Assembly: GCF_013166655.1 (NCBI RefSeq)
Contig: NZ_JABKCA010000012.1
Span: 1 to 64,000 of the forward strand
DNA: 64,000 bases
Origin: Lentimicrobium sp. L6
Lineage (GTDB): Bacteria > Bacteroidota > Bacteroidia > Bacteroidales > UBA12170
Reading direction: 5' to 3'
Both the position numbers and the translations under genes were made by a program. Shown here in pieces: positions 51,451-61,081 of this stretch (position 1 is the stretch's first letter; every line of letters begins with the position of its first letter). The notes under the pieces were generated by a model. That model was not told where the DNA came from and did no database searches. It was given only the letters and a program-made list of their open reading frames with translations.

Positions 51451-51784
51451 ATTAAATGGTTTTTGTATTAAAAATGGCTGCAAAAGTATTATTTATTATG
51501 GAGAAAAAGCGCTGATTCCTTCCCGAAAAATAAGCTATTGTGAAATTTATAACAGTTCTAATTTGTGGCTTCACTCTCCATTAATAATACTAATGAGGTT
51601 GTTTAATTGAAATGGCTTATTAATCAGTGTTATACGTAGTTTGTATAGTGATGTTTATCTAAGCCCAGATTATAAATGGGGTTATTTTTACAGGCTATAA
51701 ATTATGAATATCCTGAAGTATATCCATTTACAATTTCTAATTTCGCGGAAACACGATTTAGGGCATTGAAAAAACACCGATAGT
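51451..51784. other. divergent promoter region
   Basis: 334 bases between the CoA-transferase and SulP genes. The -7 box TACTTTTG (minus strand, 51481-51488) belongs to the former. No gene is visible. Confidence 0.45.
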
Positions 51785-53434
51785 ATGAAAGTGAAAAATT
51801 TAAAAGGAGATATTTTCGGAGGATTAACTGCTGGAATTGTTGCACTTCCTTTAGCTTTGGCGTTTGGAGTACAATCGGGAATGGGAGCTAGTGCTGGATT
51901 ATATGGGGCCATGGTTTTAGGTTTTTTAGCCGCTATATTTGGCGGAACTCCCACTCAGATTTCTGGCCCAACTGGTCCTATGACTGTTGTTTCTGCAACC
52001 ATTATAGCCATGGGAATAGCATCCTATGGAAATTTAGATAATGCTTTAGGAGTCATTATCCTTACTTTTTTAATGGCGGGCTTGTTTCAAATTGTTTTTG
52101 GGCTTTTAAAAATAGGTAAATATGTGAAGTTTATTCCTTATCCTGTTTTATCAGGTTTTATGAGTGGAATTGGTGTTATCATTATTTTTTATCAATTTTT
52201 TCCAGTTCTGGGTTTAAATTCTCCCAATAAAATGATACAAGTAATATTGCAAATTCCTAGTGCCATTCCCCTAAGCAATTTCATCTCTGTATCAATAGCT
52301 ATTTCAACAATTTTAATTATTTATTTATTTCCTAAAGTAACCAAAGCTATTCCTAGCACATTGGTAGCTCTATTAGCCAGTTCGTTTGCGGCCTATTTTT
52401 TCAAGCTCGACTTGCCATTAATAGGTGAAATGCCTCAGGGGTTGCCAGAGCTACAGATTTCATCTTTACTTGATATACACATTAGTGACATTAATATGGC
52501 TTTAATACCTGCTATTACATTGGCGGGATTGGGCACTATAGATTCCTTATTAACTTCCGTGGTTGCGGATAATGTAACTCGAACCAAACATAATAGCAAT
52601 AAAGAGCTTATCGGACAAGGAATTGGTAATATGGCTGCTTCACTAATTGGAGGAATCCCAGGAGCAGGTGCGACCATGCGAACTGTTGTGAATATCAAAT
52701 CGGGAGGCCATAGCCGTATTTCGGGTGTGGTTCATGCTTTATTATTGTTATTTATCATATTAGGATTAGGTAAGTATGTGGCCTTTATTCCACTAGCATC
52801 TTTGGCTGGGGTGTTAATCACTGTGGGAATTAGCATTATCGATATTAGAGGATTAAAGAATTTATTGAATATCCCAAAAGCCGATGCTTTTGTGTTGATC
52901 GTAGTTTTAATTTTGACTGTTTTTGTGGATTTATTGCAAGCTGTAGGAATCGGAATGGTGATTTCATCCATTATATTTATGCGAAAAGCCAGCGAAATGG
53001 TGGAAGATAATACTTCTTTAACTCAAGTGGACCAGTATGATAGAGAAATGGCTTGGAGCGATGAAGTAAATCTCTCATTAAGTCGAGATACTGTTTATAT
53101 CAAGCGCTTTGATGGGCCTATGTTTTTTGGTGTGGCAGCAAAAATGATGGAACGCATCAATAAAATTCCCACTAATGCCAAAGTGGTGATATTCAGGATG
53201 AAGAAAGTACCTTTTATCGATCAGTCAGGTTTATATGCTTTGGAGGAGGTGATTAAGGAGATGCAGAAGATGGGTATTGTAGTGGTTTTGACCATGATAC
53301 AAGCTCAGCCTCTTTATTTGTTGAAGAAAAACAGATTGATTCCCAATATACTTCCTGAGAAATACCTTTTTGACACTATAGAAGATTGTTCAGAATGGCT
53401 GAAAGGCTATTGTCAAGAAATAAAAGAGGAATAA
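51785..53434 (+). CDS. SulP family inorganic anion transporter with STAS domain
   Basis: A 549-aa secondary transporter. The SLC26/SulP core has about 12-14 membrane helices (starting GDIFGGLTAGIVALPLALAFGV and TQISGPTGPMTVV). A cytoplasmic STAS domain (about 430-540) carries the conserved IDQSGLYAL segment. Family members carry sulfate, bicarbonate or other anions. No carbonic anhydrase or sulfate gene is adjacent, so the ion is unknown. Confidence 0.92.
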   Translation: MKVKNLKGDIFGGLTAGIVALPLALAFGVQSGMGASAGLYGAMVLGFLAAIFGGTPTQISGPTGPMTVVSATIIAMGIASYGNLDNALGVIILTFLMAGLFQIVFGLLKIGKYVKFIPYPVLSGFMSGIGVIIIFYQFFPVLGLNSPNKMIQVILQIPSAIPLSNFISVSIAISTILIIYLFPKVTKAIPSTLVALLASSFAAYFFKLDLPLIGEMPQGLPELQISSLLDIHISDINMALIPAITLAGLGTIDSLLTSVVADNVTRTKHNSNKELIGQGIGNMAASLIGGIPGAGATMRTVVNIKSGGHSRISGVVHALLLLFIILGLGKYVAFIPLASLAGVLITVGISIIDIRGLKNLLNIPKADAFVLIVVLILTVFVDLLQAVGIGMVISSIIFMRKASEMVEDNTSLTQVDQYDREMAWSDEVNLSLSRDTVYIKRFDGPMFFGVAAKMMERINKIPTNAKVVIFRMKKVPFIDQSGLYALEEVIKEMQKMGIVVVLTMIQAQPLYLLKKNRLIPNILPEKYLFDTIEDCSEWLKGYCQEIKEE

Positions 53435-53508
53435 GCCATCATCGTAAAAACTACAATCGAAACTTCAGATTAGCTTCATTTTTTTATAGCTTAGCAGCAA
53501 AAAAATAA

Positions 53509-53760
53509 ATGTTCGTTATATTCGGTCTAGATGATGCCAAGCCAGAAATTACGGTGAGTACTTTTACCAATCATTGCCATCATTGTAATAATACTACTAA
53601 ATGGCATTATGCCAAACATCAAACTTCTTTCTCTTTGTTTTTTCTGCCCCTCTTTCCGGTGAAAACAAAATACTACTATTTATGTCCCATCTGTAATCAT
53701 GGCGACGAAATCTCGTCCAACGAATATCAAAGAATGACAAACCAAACCTATAATCAATAG
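53509..53760 (+). CDS. small zinc-ribbon protein
   Basis: An 83-aa protein with two Cys pairs, CHHC near residue 23 and CPIC near 61, flanking a short basic hydrophobic stretch. This is a zinc-ribbon-like fold common in membrane-associated Bacteroidota proteins. It ends 2 bases before the aspartylglucosaminidase start, so it belongs to the same transcript. Function unknown. Confidence 0.8.
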   Translation: MFVIFGLDDAKPEITVSTFTNHCHHCNNTTKWHYAKHQTSFSLFFLPLFPVKTKYYYLCPICNHGDEISSNEYQRMTNQTYNQ

Positions 53761-53762
53761 CC

Positions 53763-54752
53763 ATGAGTAATAGAAGAAATTTTCTGAAGAAATCAGCTCT
53801 TTTTGGAGGAGGTTTATTAATCAGTCCATTAGTAAAATCGGAAATGATAATCCCTAATTTACCTTCAAAAAGCAAAGAGACTATTTTCTTGAGTACTTGG
53901 AATCATGGTGTTCCTGCCAATAAGAAGGCTACGGAAGTCATTGAGGCTGGAGGTTCATTAATCGATGCTTTGGAAAAAGGGGCCAATATCAGTGAATCAA
54001 ATCCAAAGAATACCTCAGTTGGTTTAGGTGGAATGCCTGATAGAGATGGTCATGTAACTTTGGATGCAGCTATGATGGATGGAAAAGGGAATGCTGGGTG
54101 TGTCTGCTTCCTCGAAGGATTTGAAAATCCGATTAATATTGCACGAAAAGTGATGGAGGAGACTCCTCATGTGCTTCTTGCGGGTGAAGGTGCAGCACAG
54201 TTCGCCCGTTCTCAGGGGTTTAAAGAAATAGAATTATTGACTCCCGAAACTAAGAAAGCTTGGGAGGAATGGAGAAAAGAAGCGAAATATAGTCCTGAGG
54301 TGAATGTGGAGAATCATGATACCATTGGGCTCGTGGGCTTGCACAAAGGAGAAGTCGCTGCAGCTTGTACAACGAGTGGATTGGCTTTTAAAATGCGAGG
54401 AAGAGTGGGAGATAGTCCTATTTTGGGAGCTGGATTATTTGCTGATGAAGAAGTGGGCGCCTGCTCAGCAACTGGATTAGGTGAATATGTATTGAAGTCT
54501 CAAACCAGTTTTTTGGTTTTAGAATTAATGCGACAGGGTAAAACAGCAGAACAAGCCTGTAAAATAGCCTTGGAAAGAATCAAGACGAAGTTCTTGGATC
54601 CAAACCCAGAATTGAAATTTCAAGTTGGTTTAGTGGTCATTGGAATTAATGGTGATTATGCTGGATATTCAATCCTTCCTGGTTATCAATATGCATTAAC
54701 AACAAATGGGAAAACAGATTTATTAGATGCCCCTTATTTAATGGAGAATTGA
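53763..54752 (+). CDS. N4-(beta-N-acetylglucosaminyl)-L-asparaginase (glycosylasparaginase), Tat-exported
   Basis: A 329-aa Ntn-hydrolase that splits the GlcNAc-asparagine bond of N-glycoproteins. The N-terminus NRRNFLKKSALFGG is a twin-arginine signal, so it is exported folded. The precursor is cleaved before Thr187 (HDTIGLVG), which becomes the N-terminal nucleophile. The substrate motifs MRGRVGDSPILGAG and SATGLGEY follow. It begins 2 bases after the zinc-ribbon gene stop codon. The GH20 hexosaminidase next door, plus the GH92 enzyme at 4544, would supply its substrate by trimming N-glycans. Confidence 0.93.
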   Translation: MSNRRNFLKKSALFGGGLLISPLVKSEMIIPNLPSKSKETIFLSTWNHGVPANKKATEVIEAGGSLIDALEKGANISESNPKNTSVGLGGMPDRDGHVTLDAAMMDGKGNAGCVCFLEGFENPINIARKVMEETPHVLLAGEGAAQFARSQGFKEIELLTPETKKAWEEWRKEAKYSPEVNVENHDTIGLVGLHKGEVAAACTTSGLAFKMRGRVGDSPILGAGLFADEEVGACSATGLGEYVLKSQTSFLVLELMRQGKTAEQACKIALERIKTKFLDPNPELKFQVGLVVIGINGDYAGYSILPGYQYALTTNGKTDLLDAPYLMEN

Positions 54753-54781
54753 TTATGCAAAGGATAAATACTGGACATAGG

Positions 54782-54830
54782 TCATCCGTCATCCGTCATC
54801 GGTCATCGGTCATCCGGCATCAGTCAACAA
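54782..54830. repeat. heptanucleotide tandem repeat (TCATCCG/TCATCGG)
   Basis: Seven 7-base units in register: TCATCCG, TCATCCG, TCATCGG, TCATCGG, TCATCCG, GCATCAG, TCAACAA, ending 20 bases before the GH20 ATG. Confidence 0.85.
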
Positions 54831-54849
54831 ATAATAAAACATCAACATT

Positions 54850-57150
54850 ATGAAAAATTGGAGTCTATTTATCATTCTAGCATTATTATTCTCTGCATGT
54901 AAATTTGAGAATAATAGTCATTTAGAAAGTCCAGTAATACCTAGGGCTAATGGAATGTATCCTATGCCTTCCTCCTTTAATATTACCGAAAAAACCATTA
55001 TTTTACTAGGCTCTAATGATGCTCAGATGACTCGTTTGGCCCAAAAACTTAAAAGCCAAATAGACTCTACTTGTGGATTTGACATCAATGTTCAAGATGT
55101 TGCTGAAGCAGAAGGCCTGAGAAATGTCATCCTCCTCTCTTTTAAAAATGACATGACTAGAACTGGAAATAGTGGCTATCATTTAGAAGTGGATAAAGAT
55201 AAAGTTGTTATTCAAGGCAAAGACTTTAATGGCGTTTTTAATGGGGTGATGACACTTTCTCAAATCATTTTATTGGATCAAATAAATGAAGAAGATGGGC
55301 TTGTGGAGGTGCCAAATATCCAAGTATGGGATGAGCCTCGTTTCGAATATCGTGGAATGCATTTAGATGTGGGGCGTCATCACTTCTCAGTATCTTTTAT
55401 TAAGAAGTATTTAGATGTGATGGCGCTTTATAAAATGAATTATTTCCATTGGCATTTAACTGAAGACCAAGGATGGAGAATAGAAATAAAAGCCTATCCA
55501 GCATTAACAGAAATTGGAGCTTGGAGAACCGAAGCCAATGGAGAAAGATATGGAGGGTTTTATACTCAAGAACAAGCTAAAGAAATTGTGGAATATGCTA
55601 AAAACCTCAATATTACAGTGATTCCAGAAATAGAAATGCCAGGACACAGTAGGGCTGCTTTAGCAGCGTATCCAGAGCTTTCTTGTACTGGTGAGAAACT
55701 CGAAGTGCCAATAACTTGGGGTGTTTTTGAGGATGTCTTCTGTGCTGGTAATGAAGAAACTTTCGTTTTCTATGAAAAAGTATTGGATGAAGTGATGGAA
55801 ATATTTCCTGCCGAATATATTCACGTGGGAGCCGACGAATGCCCGAAAACACGTTGGGAGGAATGTCCAAAATGTCAAAAGAGAATAAAAGAGGAGGGTT
55901 TAAATAATGAGCATGAGTTGCAAAGTTATTTCATCCGCCGAATGGAAAAATATCTGAATAAAAATGGCAAAAAGTTAATTGGCTGGGACGAGATTTTAGA
56001 AGGTGGTTTAGCACCAGATGCCACCGTGATGTCATGGCGTGGAATGCAAGGTGGAATAGATGCGGCTAAGCAAGAACACGATGTAATCATGACCCCAACG
56101 GATTATTGCTATTTTGATTATTATCAGGCAGATCGTGATTTTGAACCCAAAGCTATTGGAGGTTATCTTCCATTATCTAAAGTATATGCCTTTAATCCAC
56201 TTCCAAAAGAATTAAACGAGGAGCAGCAAGCTTTTATCTTAGGTGGACAAGGCAATGTTTGGACGGAGTATATGGAAACAGAAGAATATGTGGAATATAT
56301 GTTATTGCCAAGAATGCTGGCTTTATCAGAAGCATTATGGTCTAGAGAAAGAAATAAAGACTTTGACGATTTTAAGGAGCGCTTACAAACTCATAAGAAG
56401 CTGCTCACCAAACTTGGATACAATTTCTCAAATGGTTCTTATAAAATCTCAGTAGAAACAAAGTTTGATACATCTACTAATGAGAATATGCTGAGCTTCA
56501 TCTCAGAGCAATACGAGCCCGAAATCAGATATACACAGGATGTAAATATGATTCTAGATTCTGGAGAAGTGTTTAAGAAAGCCTTTTCTCCTAAAGGATC
56601 AGGAGTGATTATAGCAGGAATTTTTGAGGATGGTAAATTAGTAAGAACAACTACAGAAATTCATTATGCAAAACATTTAGGTTTAGGATGTGATATTAAA
56701 CTTTTAAGAAAGCCCAATTGGCGATATGGTGGAGAAACCAATGCAAGCCTAGTAGATGGTATATTAGGGAGCGATAATCATGGTGATGGAAAATGGTGCG
56801 GATTTCAAGGCAAAGATTTAGTGGCTGAATTGGAATTCAAGACACCGACTGATTTGAAAAAACTCTCCTTTGGCTATATCCAGAGCCAAAGAGCATGGAT
56901 TATGCCTCCAAAGGCTGTACAAGTTTATGGTAGACAAGAAGGGGAGAGCTATAAGCTCCTTTATGATGGCGATTTGAAGAATTTATTAAACATTTCTGAC
57001 CATAACAGTTCGAATGTGATAGTTGATTTCGAAGGAATACAATTAGTGGCTTTGAAAGTCCATATAGAGAATTATAAAAAATTACCCTCCTCTCATCCTA
57101 ATGCAGGCAATGATTGTTGGTTATTTGTGGATGAGTTGATTTTGGAGTAA
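54850..57150 (+). CDS. GH20 beta-N-acetylhexosaminidase lipoprotein
   Basis: A 766-aa lipoprotein (lipobox LFSAC, Cys17) that removes terminal beta-GlcNAc or GalNAc. A GH20b alpha/beta domain (about 30-150) precedes the TIM barrel (about 155-500), where Asp329-Glu330 in HVGADECPKTRW are the polarising residue and the acid. WHLTEDQGWRIEIK and the late GQGNVWTEYM motif complete the site. The C-terminal ~150 residues form a discoidin-like sugar-binding domain ending NAGNDCWLFVDELILE, strikingly like the end of the GH92 protein. It lies downstream of the glycosylasparaginase on the same strand. Confidence 0.93.
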   Translation: MKNWSLFIILALLFSACKFENNSHLESPVIPRANGMYPMPSSFNITEKTIILLGSNDAQMTRLAQKLKSQIDSTCGFDINVQDVAEAEGLRNVILLSFKNDMTRTGNSGYHLEVDKDKVVIQGKDFNGVFNGVMTLSQIILLDQINEEDGLVEVPNIQVWDEPRFEYRGMHLDVGRHHFSVSFIKKYLDVMALYKMNYFHWHLTEDQGWRIEIKAYPALTEIGAWRTEANGERYGGFYTQEQAKEIVEYAKNLNITVIPEIEMPGHSRAALAAYPELSCTGEKLEVPITWGVFEDVFCAGNEETFVFYEKVLDEVMEIFPAEYIHVGADECPKTRWEECPKCQKRIKEEGLNNEHELQSYFIRRMEKYLNKNGKKLIGWDEILEGGLAPDATVMSWRGMQGGIDAAKQEHDVIMTPTDYCYFDYYQADRDFEPKAIGGYLPLSKVYAFNPLPKELNEEQQAFILGGQGNVWTEYMETEEYVEYMLLPRMLALSEALWSRERNKDFDDFKERLQTHKKLLTKLGYNFSNGSYKISVETKFDTSTNENMLSFISEQYEPEIRYTQDVNMILDSGEVFKKAFSPKGSGVIIAGIFEDGKLVRTTTEIHYAKHLGLGCDIKLLRKPNWRYGGETNASLVDGILGSDNHGDGKWCGFQGKDLVAELEFKTPTDLKKLSFGYIQSQRAWIMPPKAVQVYGRQEGESYKLLYDGDLKNLLNISDHNSSNVIVDFEGIQLVALKVHIENYKKLPSSHPNAGNDCWLFVDELILE

Positions 57151-57200
57151 TTTAATTATACTTGATTGTAAAATAATTAACTGACAAAATCCCAAACTCG

Positions 57201-58136
57201 ATGAAGAAATTCAACTTTATAATTCTAAATATATTATTCGTTTTAAGTCTATTTGGCCAAGAACATAATTCAGATTGCAAATATGATGGGGTATCATTTA
57301 AGATTGGCAGTAATTCGAATATTCTACAATCTTTAGATAGTATATATGAACTTGATATTGATCGTGATGCATTATTTAAATATACAGAATGTTTGTTGGG
57401 AAAGTTTCCTTCAAACCCTGAAATAAATTGGTTCTATGCTTTAAATTGTTTGAGATGGAATGGTGCTGATACAAGTCAAAGTTACTATCTTAGAAAATGT
57501 ATTAAGGCACAATATGAGCTTGGGCAATCATATGCGGGTATTGGTATAAATTATCTAGATTATATTGATGATAATGATTCTATTGGGTTAAGTTCTTTAA
57601 CTGCTTCTGACAAGGAAAGAATAATAAAATACGGAGAATATAACTTATGGAAAGCCATTGATTTAGGTTTTAGATATTCATATTTTGAATTAGCAAGAGC
57701 GCAAGATTTAAGAGAAGAGTTAGAGCTGCCATTTTTGAAATCGTTTAATAAAGATTCAGATACCATAATATTTGTAGCTTTTATAAGAGATTGTGGTGAA
57801 TTTGGTGGCCATAAAGAAGAAATAAGAATAATGAAAGGCGATAGCGGATACATGGCTACCTATTCTGCAGGGGAAGTTAAATGCTGGGTAAATATAAAGA
57901 TATCTTCGGAATTGCCAGATTATCAAAAGTATGAAGGAAAATCACAAAGAGTTTCAAAGGAAGATTATAATATATTAATTTCTGAAGTTATAAATTATAA
58001 GGCTCGTTGTCACTGGATGACAAATGCTCCTTTTAAAATAGCCATATTTGATGGGCAAAGAGTAATAAAAAAAGAGATTCATTGCCATCCTTGGAATTAT
58101 TATTTAGATCTTAGAATGGAAACTTTTGGTTTTTAG
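57201..58136 (+). CDS. secreted hypothetical protein
   Basis: A 311-aa protein with signal peptide about 1-20 (ending LFGQ). Residues about 60-180 contain helical TPR-like or Sel1-like segments (FPSNPEINWFYALNCLRWNGAD), and the C-terminal half is mixed strand and helix. No family is recognised. It starts 50 bases after the GH20 stop and could be cotranscribed, although the more A+T-rich composition suggests a separate origin. Confidence 0.7.
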   Translation: MKKFNFIILNILFVLSLFGQEHNSDCKYDGVSFKIGSNSNILQSLDSIYELDIDRDALFKYTECLLGKFPSNPEINWFYALNCLRWNGADTSQSYYLRKCIKAQYELGQSYAGIGINYLDYIDDNDSIGLSSLTASDKERIIKYGEYNLWKAIDLGFRYSYFELARAQDLREELELPFLKSFNKDSDTIIFVAFIRDCGEFGGHKEEIRIMKGDSGYMATYSAGEVKCWVNIKISSELPDYQKYEGKSQRVSKEDYNILISEVINYKARCHWMTNAPFKIAIFDGQRVIKKEIHCHPWNYYLDLRMETFGF

Positions 58137-58177
58137 TATTTAAAAAGAACTTCTAAATATGGATATGTAATTAAACA

Positions 58178-58290
58178 ATGAAACATTTCTTTGTGAATCT
58201 TTGAGTTTTCTTTGAGGAACTTTGTGTAATAGCTGTAACACTGAGAGGTACAAAGGAATTCACAAAGAACTACCAAGTAATTATGATGTA
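58178..58290. repeat. second locus of the module-A type degenerate repeat
   Basis: The order TTTGTGAATCTTTGAG, TTGTGTAATAGCTGTAACAC, AAAGGAATTCACAAAGAACTACCAAG parallels the module at 4336-4405 (CTCTGTGTAATAGCTTTACCACAAAGG, then ATTCACAAAGTGCCACTAAGG). It lies in the gap between two convergent genes. Confidence 0.65.
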
Positions 58291-58384
58291 TTTGCTCTGC
58301 TTTTTCTTATTTTCTAAATTCCGTTTTATAGGAAAGAGTTATTAGGCTTATTCCAGCTAAACTCAATAAACATCAAAGCGGAAG

Positions 58385-60856
58385 CTAACTAGCTCCAAAA
58401 TACTTTTTAATAAGAGAATACAGCTCAATATTATCAATAGGTTTGGCAAGATATTCGTTGCAACCCGCCTCCAATGCTTTTTCCTTATCACCAGCCAAAC
58501 CATAAGCCGTTTGAGCAATAATGATGACCTCTTTATTGAATTTTCTGATTTCCTGTGTGGCTTCGTGGCCATTCATTTCAGGCATTTGAATATCCATCAA
58601 AATCAAATCTATATCAGAATGCTTGCAACATTGCTCCACAGCTTCAATTCCAGAAGTTACTTCAATAATTTCTTTGCTTAACTTTCTTACCAGCTTAACA
58701 ATCAAAGTTTTTGAAGTTTCATCATCTTCAGCAATCATTATTTTTAAGCTTTTGAGATAATCTATTTCCTCTACCTTGGTTTGCTCTGTGGTTTTTATGG
58801 TTTCACTTTCTTCAGGAATTTGGTAGGGCAGGGTGAAAAAGAAGGTAGAGCCTTTTCCTTCTTGGCTTTCTAACCAAATTTTTCCTCCTAGTAATTCCAC
58901 ATAAGCCTTGGTGATAGATAAACCTAATCCAGCACCACTTAAAGCCATTTTATTGCTGATATCAGCTTGGATAAAACGTTCGAAGACGGCTTCTTGTCTG
59001 CCTTGGGCAATTCCAATGCCATCGTCTTTTACATAGAATTCAAGGAAATTTCCTTTTATTTCAAAACCATATTCAATGATTCCTTTCGCGGAATATTTAA
59101 TGGCATTTTTAACCAGATTAGTTAAAATAGCGAAAACCTTTTCACTGTCCGTTTTAATGATGGTGGGAACTCTCGAATACTGATTCTTTAGAATGAGTTT
59201 CATTCCTTTGGCTTCTACTTCTGGTTTGAAAAAGGTATAAATATATTGTACTTGGTCATTAATATCAGATTCCTTGATATAGACTTCCATTAAACCAGAT
59301 TCAATTTTCGAAATATCGATAATGTCATTAATGATATTGAGCATACGTTGCCCGCTTTTCTCAATGATCTCAATGCTTTCTTTTCGCTCTTCAGGTGATA
59401 GCTCGGGCATCTTTAATAAACTTGCAAAACCCATGATACCATTCATTGGAGTTCTAATCTCATGGCTCATATTGGCTAAGAAAGAGGATTTCAGGCGGTC
59501 ACTTTCCTCAGCTCTATCCTTAGATAATAATAGTCTTTCATTTTGCTCTTTATAGCGGATGTTCAAGTCGCAATACTCCTCATTTTGAATCTGTAAATCA
59601 TGTGAGAGAACCTTATTATGTTCTAAAGCTTTACGTATTCTAATGGAAAGAAAATAAGCCTGCATTAAAATGAAAATGGTGATTCCATACGAGGATAAAG
59701 GAGTAGAATAGATGATTTCATTTACTTCAAGGGTATCATGAATCAAGCAAAGAAAAACGATGACAAAACCAATAAGTAAAAACTTAGCACCTTCTCTTTT
59801 TTCTTTAATGGCTAAAAATAGAACTGGGAATAGGTAGAAACAGGAAATGATGGTAAACAATTGAAAATAAATCATTCCATAGGAAAACTGCTCTGTAGGA
59901 AGTAAGATTACAGATGCTGAGAATACTAATGAAGTGCTTACGATTATTCGAGTAGCTATAGTATTCACCAACTTAGGGAACAGACTTTTAAAATATAAGA
60001 AAAAGAAAAGCACAGCCAAATAGAAGCTCAAATAGGAAATATGTAATATGCTTGACCAGCTGAAATCTCCCATCATAAAAATGGAAAACTCACCATCTAC
60101 AATAAATCTTATGGAAATAAAAAAGGAGAATATGGCAAAATAGAGTAGAGGTTTGTCATCAGGGAATCTCGAGTAAAGTGTTAAGTGAAATAATACCATG
60201 ATGAAGATAAATCCTGCGGATAGAATTTCCAAAAAAATCCTCAGGTTGAAAAACTCTTGAATCTGCTTTTTCTGTCCTAGAATTAAGGGTTCCCACTGTC
60301 CTCCTTTTTTGTGATGATAGTTTGAGATATGGATGATAATTTCAAATTCATTAGCCTTTGGAATAAATGAAATCACTTCAGGCCGATATCCAGCTATTGC
60401 TGTTTCTTTTGAAGTATTGGGTTTGCCGGATTCATATAGTAAGGCTCCATCAACATAAATTGCTGCTGAGGAGCTGGCATTTATATATTTTATGGCTAAT
60501 TCTTCTATTTCTTTTATACTCACCTTTAGTCTATAGGAACCATATCCTATATTCTCTATCTTTTTTCCATTGGAAATATGTTCGTTCCAAAGGCCTGGAA
60601 CAGAAATATGCTCAGCTTCTATTTTATCAATAACAGAATCCTCAGAAAGGATAAAATGATTCCAATAAAACTCCCATTCTCCATTTAATTTGACTATACC
60701 ATCATTATTAAAATCCCATTCTTTTAAATTCAGTTGTCCTTTCTCAATGGAATAGGAATTCTTTTCTTTAGGGCTACAATTTGTCAGCCCAAAGCTGAAA
60801 AATAATAGAAGAACAGTAAAGACCTGATATTTTGAACTCGTATGGTTGATGCTCAT
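58385..60856 (-). CDS. hybrid histidine kinase with 7TMR-DISM sensor and receiver domain
   Basis: An 823-aa hybrid kinase. A lipobox-like signal (Cys27 in FGLTNC) precedes an extracellular 7TMR-DISM jelly-roll domain (about 35-180, GEWEFYWNHF and VPGLWNEHISNG), then seven membrane helices (about 190-400). A coiled coil leads to HisKA with His465 in ANMSHEIRTPMNGIMGF and HATPase_c (NLVKNAIKYS, DDGIGIA, GAGLGLSI). A C-terminal receiver domain carries phospho-acceptor Asp755 in ILMDIQMPEMNG and the conserved Lys in YLAKPID. The extracellular domain suggests sensing of a carbohydrate. No separate response regulator is adjacent. Confidence 0.93.
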   Translation of the reverse strand: MSINHTSSKYQVFTVLLLFFSFGLTNCSPKEKNSYSIEKGQLNLKEWDFNNDGIVKLNGEWEFYWNHFILSEDSVIDKIEAEHISVPGLWNEHISNGKKIENIGYGSYRLKVSIKEIEELAIKYINASSSAAIYVDGALLYESGKPNTSKETAIAGYRPEVISFIPKANEFEIIIHISNYHHKKGGQWEPLILGQKKQIQEFFNLRIFLEILSAGFIFIMVLFHLTLYSRFPDDKPLLYFAIFSFFISIRFIVDGEFSIFMMGDFSWSSILHISYLSFYLAVLFFFLYFKSLFPKLVNTIATRIIVSTSLVFSASVILLPTEQFSYGMIYFQLFTIISCFYLFPVLFLAIKEKREGAKFLLIGFVIVFLCLIHDTLEVNEIIYSTPLSSYGITIFILMQAYFLSIRIRKALEHNKVLSHDLQIQNEEYCDLNIRYKEQNERLLLSKDRAEESDRLKSSFLANMSHEIRTPMNGIMGFASLLKMPELSPEERKESIEIIEKSGQRMLNIINDIIDISKIESGLMEVYIKESDINDQVQYIYTFFKPEVEAKGMKLILKNQYSRVPTIIKTDSEKVFAILTNLVKNAIKYSAKGIIEYGFEIKGNFLEFYVKDDGIGIAQGRQEAVFERFIQADISNKMALSGAGLGLSITKAYVELLGGKIWLESQEGKGSTFFFTLPYQIPEESETIKTTEQTKVEEIDYLKSLKIMIAEDDETSKTLIVKLVRKLSKEIIEVTSGIEAVEQCCKHSDIDLILMDIQMPEMNGHEATQEIRKFNKEVIIIAQTAYGLAGDKEKALEAGCNEYLAKPIDNIELYSLIKKYFGAS

Positions 60857-61081
60857 GCGTTTTATTTGGTTTATTTACAAGAGGAGATAATATAGAATGC
60901 GGTTTATTAGCTGTGTTTAAGGGTATTTTGTGAAATTTAAATTGTTAATTTTATAACAATAATATTATGGAAAAATTAATTATTTTATTCAAATGAACAA
61001 ACTGCTAAATATTAGTATTATGAGCTTCAAAATGGAGGGGATTTCTATATGAAATCATAGGTTTCTAAATGTTTTAAAGGT

